From Deltaproteobacteria bacterium (GTDB taxonomy: Bacteria; Myxococcota_A; UBA9160; SMWR01): a stretch of 5,742 bases of DNA. The stretch is from positions 1 to 5,742 of the forward strand of contig JAJDAM010000925.1 in the NCBI GenBank assembly GCA_029261905.1, written 5' to 3'. Positions 5,404-5,742 of the stretch are shown here, piece by piece (positions within the stretch are counted from its first letter, which is position 1; every line of letters begins with the position of its first letter). A program made the translations under genes and the position numbers. A model generated the notes under the pieces. That model did not search any database. It saw nothing but the letters and a program-made list of their open reading frames with translations, and was not told where the DNA came from.

Positions 5404-5742
5404 TTGGGTGAGGCCCAAGCGGCACCCGCAGACCGCACGATCAGTGCGATGACCGAAGAAGAGATCGCGAAACTTCCCCTGCTTCGAATCGACGCCGACA
5501 AGCCCCGGCTTTCGCTGGGGCTCGGGGAGCTATGGGCGTACCGCGATGTTCTGTATTACTTGACCCATCGGGATCTGCTGGTTCGGTACAAACAGACGTT
5601 GATTGGGGCGTCCTGGGCGATCCTTCAGCCGTTCATGACGATGGTCATCTTCACGGTCATCTTCGGAAAGTTCGCGAAGATGGGCTCTGATGGGCTTCCG
5701 TATCCGATCTGGAGCTACGCCGCACTGGTGCCCTGGATGTTC
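5404..5742 (+). CDS. ABC-2 type polysaccharide export permease (5' part, cut by window edge)
   Basis: The first 113 residues of an inner-membrane permease of the ABC-2 family, of the Wzm type that with an ATPase exports O-antigen or capsule-like glycans. A cytosolic N-terminus leads to LWAYRDVLYYL (43-53), RDLLVRYKQT (56-65), a GASWAILQP block (68-76) and the first membrane span (about 66-90). YPIWSYAALVPWMF (100-113) begins the next segment. RYKQT and WAILQP are hallmark blocks of this family. The frame is open to the window end, where the gene is truncated; the full protein is usually about 260-290 residues. The TTG start is preferred for its GAGGA site. ATG 5449 would remove 15 residues and is a serious alternative. 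A partner ATPase gene is expected just downstream. Confidence 0.88.
   Translation, partial: MGEAQAAPADRTISAMTEEEIAKLPLLRIDADKPRLSLGLGELWAYRDVLYYLTHRDLLVRYKQTLIGASWAILQPFMTMVIFTVIFGKFAKMGSDGLPYPIWSYAALVPWMF

Overview
The window looks like part of a surface-polysaccharide (exopolysaccharide or O-antigen type) locus from a GC-rich, probably Gram-negative bacterium. Reasons for this view: the genes are dense and GC-rich, long open frames appear opposite the real genes, some starts are TTG, and two proteins have an N-terminal membrane anchor followed by what looks like a periplasmic domain. A deltaproteobacterial or myxobacterial-type lineage is my guess from the style of the proteins. Nothing in the sequence fixes the taxon, and there is no rRNA or tRNA here.

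Layout, left to right. Bases 1-282 hold no convincing gene but contain stem-loops and a tandem 11-bp repeat. Bases 283-2864 (minus strand) hold two tandem genes. Each encodes a 430-residue membrane-anchored SGNH/GDSL hydrolase-like protein, and they overlap by 4 bp (ATGA). They are clear paralogues, and each has exactly two cysteines, spaced identically near the C-terminus. A divergent intergenic region (2865-3059) is rich in perfect inverted repeats. A plus-strand GNAT-type acyltransferase of the BioF2/CelD-like family follows (3060-4187). It converges on a minus-strand PIG-L/LmbE-family deacetylase (4212-5045), and both stop codons sit in one inverted repeat. After a second divergent intergenic region (5046-5403) comes the 5' part of a plus-strand ABC-2 type polysaccharide export permease, which is cut by the window edge.

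How they may work together (inference). The acyltransferase would add an acyl group, and the PIG-L enzyme would remove an N-acetyl group from an amino sugar in the cytoplasm. The ABC transporter would export the glycan or lipid-linked glycan. The two SGNH proteins would change its O-acylation on the outer face of the inner membrane. The window therefore groups three kinds of acyl-modifying enzyme next to an exporter, but they lie in alternating orientations rather than in one operon. No glycosyltransferase, ATPase subunit or MBOAT acyltransferase is visible; if present they lie outside the window.
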